Shown here piece after piece: positions 43,946 to 48,212 of a stretch of DNA of 48,212 nt; the first letter of the stretch is position 1, and each line of letters opens with the position of its first letter. The notes under the pieces are model-generated. The model searched no databases. It saw nothing but the letters and a program-made list of their open reading frames with translations, and was not told where the DNA came from. The translations under genes and the position numbers were made by a program. The DNA comes from JAHEZL01 sp964406465 (GTDB lineage: Bacteria; Bacteroidota; Bacteroidia; Flavobacteriales_C; GCA-002722245). The DNA lies in NCBI GenBank assembly GCA_964406465.1, contig CAYORT010000023.1, positions 1 to 48,212 on the forward strand, written 5' to 3'.

Positions 43946-46570
43946 ATGGCTACTTTAGACACAAAATACGATCCTTCGGGAATTGAAAACAAATGGTATC
44001 AATACTGGTTAGATAAAGGTTTCTTTAAATCTACACCAGATGAGCGTGAACCTTTTACCATTGTTATGCCTCCACCAAATGTTACCGGACAATTGCATCT
44101 TGGACACACTTTAAACAATACCATTCAAGATATTTTGATTCGTCGCGCTCGCTTGCAAGGTAAAAATGCTTGCTGGGTGCCGGGTACCGACCATGCCTCA
44201 ATTGCTACAGAAAATAAGGTAATTGAAATGTTGGCTGCTCAAGGTATCAATAAAAAAGATTTGAGCAGAGAAGAGTTTTTAAAACATGCTTGGGATTGGA
44301 CCGACAAATACGGTGGTATCATTTTGAGTCAGTTGAAAAGATTGGGAGCTTCTTGCGATTGGGATCGTACAGCTTTCACCATGGACAAAAACTTATACGA
44401 TTCTGTAATTAAAGTTTTCGTTGATTTATACAACAAAGGATACATATATAGAGGTGTAAGAATGGTGAATTGGGATCCCATGCGCCAAACTGCCCTTTCT
44501 GATGAAGAGGTAAACTACAAAGAGGTTCAGTCGAAATTGTACTATGTTCAGTACGCCATAGAAGGAACTACAGAGTTTATCACCATCGCAACTACTCGTC
44601 CCGAAACCATTTTAGGCGATACCGCCATCTGTGTAAATCCAAGCGATGAAAGATATGCTCATTTGAAAGGTAAAAAAGCGATTGTGCCATTGGTGAATCG
44701 TTCTATCCCTATCATCTTTGATGAATATGTAGACAAAGAATTTGGTACTGGTGCTTTGAAAGTAACGCCTGCTCACGATGAGAATGACTATAAATTGGGT
44801 ATCAAACACAATTTAGAAATCATCGATATTTTAAATGCAGATGGAACAATAAATGAAAAAGGTCAGTTCTTCATCGGTCAAGATCGCTTCCATGCTCGTA
44901 AGGCTATCGCTAAGCAAATGGAAGAAGAGGGGCAGTTGGTAAAAGTTGAAGAAATCAAAAATAAAGTTTCGGTTTCCGAGCGTTCGGGAGCTGTTGTTGA
45001 GCCTAAATTGTCGTTACAATGGTTTTGCAAAATGAAAGACCTTGCCGATAAAGCGTTGAATGTTGTGCTAGAAGATAAATTGATTTTCCACCCTAAAAAT
45101 GCAGTAAACACTTACAAACATTGGATGGAAAACATCAACGACTGGTGTATTTCTCGTCAGTTGTATTGGGGACAACAAATTCCGGCTTACTACTATGGTA
45201 ATGGGGTGAATGATTTTGTAGTTGCCGATACCGCTGAAAAAGCTTTGGATTTGGCGAAAGAAAAAACAGGGAATACAAACCTTACGGTTGCCGACCTTAA
45301 GCAAGATGACGATACTGTTGATACTTGGTTCTCTTCTTGGTTGTGGCCAACTTCGGTTTTCAATGGAATTGTGAATCCGGGCAATGCAGATATTAAATAT
45401 TACTATCCAACGAATGTATTGGTAACCGGACAAGATATCATTTTCTTTTGGGTAGCCAGAATGATTATGGCTGGGTTGGAATATGAGAAAGAAATTCCAT
45501 TTAAAGATGTTTATTTCACCGGAATGGTGCGCGATAAACAAGGTAGAAAAATGTCGAAATCTCTAGGAAACTCTCCTGATTTATTCGAAATCTTCGATAA
45601 ATATTCTGTTGATGGAGTTCGTGTTGGAGTATTGTTTTCTTCGCCGGCTGGAGGCGATTTAATGTTCGATGAAAAACAATGTGAGCAAGGAAGAAACTTT
45701 GGAAATAAAATATGGAATGCTTTGCGTTTGGTGAAAGGGTGGGAAGTTTCTGCAGAAAATGATAAAGCAAGCGAAGCCGTTTTTGTTTGGTTTGAAAACA
45801 AGATGGCCGAAAGTTTAGAGAAGATCAATGATGCGTTTTCTAAATATAGAATTTCAGATGCTTTACTGGAGACTTATCGTTTGATTTGGGATGAGTTTTG
45901 CGCTTGGTACTTAGAGATGGTTAAACCCGAATTTGGTAAGTCAGTGGCTAAAAATGTGTACGATAAAACCTTACAGTATTTCGAAGAGATATTAATTATA
46001 CTTCATCCTTTCATGCCTTTCATCACCGAAGAACTATGGCAAAATTTAAGCGATAGAAAAGATGGTGAAACAGTAATGTTGTTGAAATGGCCAACCAGAA
46101 ATATCGCCGATAAAGCTTTGTTGTCTCAAGGTGATTTAGCGAAGGAATTGATCTCTGGCGTTAGAAATGTTCGTAATCAGAACAACCTTTCTCCAAAAGA
46201 AAAATTAGAGGTAAAAATCAATACTGCCAACAAAGAAAATTATATTTCTTTTGAAGCTATAGTTTTAAAGCTAGCGAACTTAACTTCAATTGAATATGTG
46301 AATGCAAAAGTGAGCGATGCTAAATCGTTTATAGTTCAGCGTGATGAGGTGTTTATACCTTTGGCTGTTGATGCTGCAGAAGAGTTGGAGCGTATGCAAA
46401 AAGAGCTCGAATACAACAAAGGATTTTTGATTTCAGTAGATAAAAAATTATCGAACGAGCGTTTTGTTCAAAATGCAAAGCCAGAGGTTATTGAGGCCGA
46501 ACGTAAGAAGAAGGCCGATGCTGAAGCCAAGATTAAAATGTTGGAAGAGAGTTTGGCTGCTTTGAAATAG
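43946..46570 (+). CDS. valS: Valine--tRNA ligase
   Basis: Class I aminoacyl-tRNA synthetase charging tRNA-Val. I use the ATG at 43946 (874 residues); a TTG two codons earlier is unlikely. Signature HLGH is at residues 51-54 in PPPNVTGQLHLGHTL, KMSKS at 535-539, and the editing (CP1) domain contains TTRPETILGDTA. An anticodon-binding domain (WDEFCAWYLEMVKPEF) follows, and the C-terminal coiled-coil arm (EELERMQKELEYNKG, EAERKKKADAEAKIK) ends the protein. All parts are complete. The gene stands alone between divergent DUF1573 genes and the convergent YdcF-like gene, whose stop lies 25 bases away. Confidence 0.98.
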   Translation: MATLDTKYDPSGIENKWYQYWLDKGFFKSTPDEREPFTIVMPPPNVTGQLHLGHTLNNTIQDILIRRARLQGKNACWVPGTDHASIATENKVIEMLAAQGINKKDLSREEFLKHAWDWTDKYGGIILSQLKRLGASCDWDRTAFTMDKNLYDSVIKVFVDLYNKGYIYRGVRMVNWDPMRQTALSDEEVNYKEVQSKLYYVQYAIEGTTEFITIATTRPETILGDTAICVNPSDERYAHLKGKKAIVPLVNRSIPIIFDEYVDKEFGTGALKVTPAHDENDYKLGIKHNLEIIDILNADGTINEKGQFFIGQDRFHARKAIAKQMEEEGQLVKVEEIKNKVSVSERSGAVVEPKLSLQWFCKMKDLADKALNVVLEDKLIFHPKNAVNTYKHWMENINDWCISRQLYWGQQIPAYYYGNGVNDFVVADTAEKALDLAKEKTGNTNLTVADLKQDDDTVDTWFSSWLWPTSVFNGIVNPGNADIKYYYPTNVLVTGQDIIFFWVARMIMAGLEYEKEIPFKDVYFTGMVRDKQGRKMSKSLGNSPDLFEIFDKYSVDGVRVGVLFSSPAGGDLMFDEKQCEQGRNFGNKIWNALRLVKGWEVSAENDKASEAVFVWFENKMAESLEKINDAFSKYRISDALLETYRLIWDEFCAWYLEMVKPEFGKSVAKNVYDKTLQYFEEILIILHPFMPFITEELWQNLSDRKDGETVMLLKWPTRNIADKALLSQGDLAKELISGVRNVRNQNNLSPKEKLEVKINTANKENYISFEAIVLKLANLTSIEYVNAKVSDAKSFIVQRDEVFIPLAVDAAEELERMQKELEYNKGFLISVDKKLSNERFVQNAKPEVIEAERKKKADAEAKIKMLEESLAALK

Positions 46571-46595
46571 ACTAGGTGATTTAGGCTAATTTGTT

Positions 46596-47369
46596 TTAAT
46601 CAATATACCCAACCATCCTATAAGTCCACAAACCTATGGTTTCATGGAAAAATACTTCCCAGCCGTGAATTGCAAAAACGTTGGGTATGAGTATTTTTTG
46701 ATAAGTTATATCTCTTGGGCCCGATAGTTTTGATGTTCCATAGGGCATCACTTTTACACCTTCTTTTTCAAAACAACCCATCGACCTTTGCATGTGTGTT
46801 GCAGATGTGATAAGTAGTATCTTTTTGCTTTTATAATCTTCTAAGTTTTGTTGTAAAATTTCTTTGCTGAACAAAGCATTTTCATGTGTGTTTCTCGATT
46901 TTGTTTCAATCCACACATCATTTGAATCGAAGCCTAATTCGCATACAAATTTTCTAAGCAAGGCCGCTTCTTTAATTTCCGGAAAGTTGATGTCGCCCGA
47001 TCCTCCCGAAATTAAAAGTTTTTTAATCTTACCTTTTTTGTGAAGTACCAGCGGTTGCAGCAATCTGTCGATGTTGTTGTTGAAAATTATGCGGTCATGA
47101 TTGGCGTCATAGCGAATCATTCCGCCTAAAATAATACCAACATCGTATTGCTCGTCTTTAGCTAAAGTTGCGTTTTCAACTTCTAAGCTTCTAATCACTT
47201 CTTCCGCTAAAAATTCATTCGAAAAGATTAAGAAAATAACACAGGAAATAATCAATGCTTTTTTCTTGCGTTCGGGGATTTTTGTAAACAAGGCATAAAT
47301 GATACCCACCGCTATCCATGTAAAGGGCGAAAGTAAGAAGCTTAGTACTTTTGATATAACGAAAAACAT
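46596..47369 (-). CDS. YdcF/ElyC-like DUF218 membrane protein
   Basis: 257 residues: two N-terminal membrane helices (VISKVLSFLLSPFTWIAVGI and KALIISCVIFLIFSNEF), then the DUF218 Rossmann-like domain with DVGIILGGMIRYD, KKLLISGGSG, TKSRNTHENALFS and ILLITSATHMQRSMGCF. ElyC-type members act in envelope homeostasis, thought to concern lipid-carrier metabolism or peptidoglycan assembly; the biochemical activity is not settled. The order of helices and domain is that of the ElyC branch. Upstream, TTAAATTAGCGCCATG resembles the der start region (TTAACTTTGCGCCATG), with one mismatch to the -7 consensus. Confidence 0.88.
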   Translation of the reverse strand: MFFVISKVLSFLLSPFTWIAVGIIYALFTKIPERKKKALIISCVIFLIFSNEFLAEEVIRSLEVENATLAKDEQYDVGIILGGMIRYDANHDRIIFNNNIDRLLQPLVLHKKGKIKKLLISGGSGDINFPEIKEAALLRKFVCELGFDSNDVWIETKSRNTHENALFSKEILQQNLEDYKSKKILLITSATHMQRSMGCFEKEGVKVMPYGTSKLSGPRDITYQKILIPNVFAIHGWEVFFHETIGLWTYRMVGYID

Positions 47370-47516
47370 GGCGCTAATTTAACACAAGAATTGTAACCAG
47401 CATACTTTTTAATTTATTGCCAGGAGTACAGCTTGATGAAAATCACTTTTTTTGATGCTGCCGGTCATATGAATTTTTGGTTGGATTGAACAACTTTATC
47501 TTCTAAAATTAATATT

Positions 47517-47885
47517 ATGGATATTACAATCACCGATAACAAAACCTTGGCTGAGGTTCAGGCCGAATTCAATCAGCATTTTCCTTTTTTGAAATTGGAA
47601 TTTTTTAAAAAACAACACCACGAAGGCGAGGGAAATAAGAAATCAGATGCCTTGCAATTGAACAAAAAGATATCTGAAGTTCGTTCAATTTATGGGGTGG
47701 AGTCGTTGAGTATTAATGGCCACAAGAAAGTGAGCACCCTTGAAGATGAATTTTTTGAGTGCTACGGTATGAATGTTCAGGTTTTTAGAAAGTCGGGTAA
47801 AGCTTGGTTGCAAACTACTACTACAGACAGCTGGACTCTTACCGAACAAAACAATGAAGGTAAAGAACATGAAGTGATGGTTTAG
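47517..47885 (+). CDS. Conserved hypothetical protein of Bacteroidota
   Basis: A 122-residue cytoplasmic-looking protein with no signal peptide, membrane segment or known catalytic motif. Features: an N-terminal KTLAEVQAEFNQHFPFLKLE, a variable charged HHEGEGNKKSD loop, a central LSINGHKKVSTLEDEFFE, then MNVQVFRKSGKAWLQTTTTD and a charged tail. I recall close relatives among Bacteroidota annotated only as hypothetical, so the family is conserved but uncharacterised. It is divergent from the YdcF-like gene across a 147-base region in which I found no convincing promoter. Confidence 0.8.
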   Translation: MDITITDNKTLAEVQAEFNQHFPFLKLEFFKKQHHEGEGNKKSDALQLNKKISEVRSIYGVESLSINGHKKVSTLEDEFFECYGMNVQVFRKSGKAWLQTTTTDSWTLTEQNNEGKEHEVMV

Positions 47886-47905
47886 TCCATCACTTCATGT
47901 ATTTA

Positions 47906-48004
47906 TCAACCCAACAATGCCGCTGCAACAATTGCAGTTATGATAAAAAATGATTTAATGTAAAATTCATTTTTAATGTAAAAGGTGTTTTTTTCGCTTT
48001 GCAT
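47906..48004 (-). CDS. Candidate tiny membrane protein (32 aa)
   Basis: ATG at 48004 to TGA at 47906-47908 encodes 32 residues: a polar start MQSEKN, an internal near-repeat (TFYIKNEFYIK) and one hydrophobic helix (SFFIITAIVAAALLG). The shape is that of a single-pass small membrane protein. It lies in the gap between the nuclease gene at the window end and the conserved hypothetical, downstream of the nuclease on the same strand. No homologue is known to me, and an ORF this short can arise by chance. Confidence 0.3.
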   Translation of the reverse strand: MQSEKNTFYIKNEFYIKSFFIITAIVAAALLG

Positions 48005-48056
48005 AAAGATGTTTTTTTATGCAATATCAAAGTACAGACCGTAATCCATTTACGGT
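47999..48056. repeat. Two short inverted repeats in the 3' region of the nuclease gene
   Basis: TTGCATAAA / TTTATGCAA (47999-48007 and 48016-48024, loop of 8) and ACCGTAA / TTACGGT (48038-48044 and 48050-48056, loop of 5). The second lies 11 bases past the minus-strand nuclease stop but has no U-tract after it on that strand. The first overlaps the start codon of the 32-residue ORF. They may be weak terminators or a translation-blocking hairpin. Confidence 0.5.
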
Positions 48057-48066
48057 TGAAAAAATA

Positions 48067-48212
48067 TTAAATCTCTACTATATCCCACAAAGCAGGTATC
48101 TCGCAATTCCAACCCAAAGTGCTTTCAATTTTGGTTCTTAAAACGTCGGCAGCTTGCGCTTCGCCGTGAATGATAAATACTTTTTCGGGAGTGTTTTTGA
48201 TGTGAGACATCC
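48067..48212 (-). CDS. Beta-CASP metallo-beta-lactamase RNA-processing exonuclease, C-terminal fragment
   Basis: Only the last 48 codons are in the window; the gene continues beyond the right edge. The fragment reads KVFIIHGEAQAADVLRTKIE then LGWNCEIPALWDIVEI. An IHGE motif followed by a helix, GW and a Pro is the RMMBL (Zn-dependent metallo-hydrolase RNA-specificity) C-terminal motif of KH-less beta-CASP nucleases related to CPSF73. These process or degrade RNA in the cytoplasm. The catalytic part lies outside, so integrity and the exact subfamily cannot be judged. Confidence 0.8.
   Translation of the reverse strand, partial: MSHIKNTPEKVFIIHGEAQAADVLRTKIESTLGWNCEIPALWDIVEI

Noticed and set aside
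45068..45541. Minus-strand ORF of 157 codons inside valS
   Set aside because: Shadow of a strongly conserved coding region; its translation has no recognisable features.

Overview
The window is a scaffolded piece (one 100-base N gap at 25615-25714) of an A+T-rich chromosome from a member of the Bacteroidota. The assignment rests on several independent markers: type IX secretion (T9SS) sorting domains of both kinds (type B at the end of the giant adhesin, type A on the M23 peptidase), a PorV/PorQ-family barrel, a TonB-dependent receptor with an N-terminal carboxypeptidase-regulatory-like domain, DUF1573 proteins, a DUF5686-type outer-membrane protein, and TAnnTTTG-like -7 promoter boxes. The order or family cannot be fixed by eye. 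I saw no tRNA, rRNA, CRISPR array, insertion sequence or prophage.

Layout. 1-7733: 3' part of a giant repetitive secreted adhesin, open at the window edge. 7747-8912: small exported or membrane proteins, including a Rieske-like lipoprotein with an altered ligand set. 8939-12390 (minus): ftsB-like, mutA-like, mutB and a DUF4259 gene in one tight operon; the mutase small subunit lacks its N-terminal half. 12456-13106: exported protein. 13103-20076 (minus): four-gene envelope operon (M16 lipoprotein peptidase, UPF0104 flippase-like protein with an inserted FN3-like domain, DUF551 protein, DUF5686 outer-membrane protein). 20174-21517: M23 peptidase with a T9SS tail, broken by a stop codon inside the catalytic HxH motif. 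21601-23552: O-methyltransferase and der. 23603-25587: LytTR response regulator and LytS-type sensor kinase, the kinase split by a one-base frameshift in a homopolymer. After the gap: rsgA-dtd-mazG-like operon (25828-27526), an orphan lipoprotein, then greA, HIT and an 814-residue lipoprotein (minus). 31931-40418 (minus): PorV-like barrel, 1265-residue secreted protein and TonB-dependent receptor, a three-gene envelope operon. 40579-43829: aminotransferase and four tandem DUF1573 paralogues. 43946-48212: valS, a YdcF-like protein, a conserved hypothetical, a tiny membrane ORF candidate and the C-terminus of a beta-CASP metallo-beta-lactamase nuclease.

How it fits together. The core genes (der, valS, greA, rsgA, dtd, mutB) look intact and ordinary. 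The accessory content is almost all cell-envelope or secreted material. The T9SS-tagged adhesin and peptidase would need a PorV-like shuttle for export; the 1265-residue protein carries a different, FlgD-like conserved C-terminus and sits between a PorV/PorQ homologue and a TonB-dependent receptor.

Most interesting points: the TAA codon exactly between the two histidines of the M23 HxH motif with the frame open on both sides; the FN3-like module in the first loop of a UPF0104 protein; the half-length mutase subunit; the exact 323-base duplication in the adhesin; the 2+2 tandem DUF1573 set; and -7 boxes lying so close to start codons that transcripts of der and the TonB receptor would be leaderless or nearly so. 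I did not find a clearly new multi-gene defence or mobile system here.
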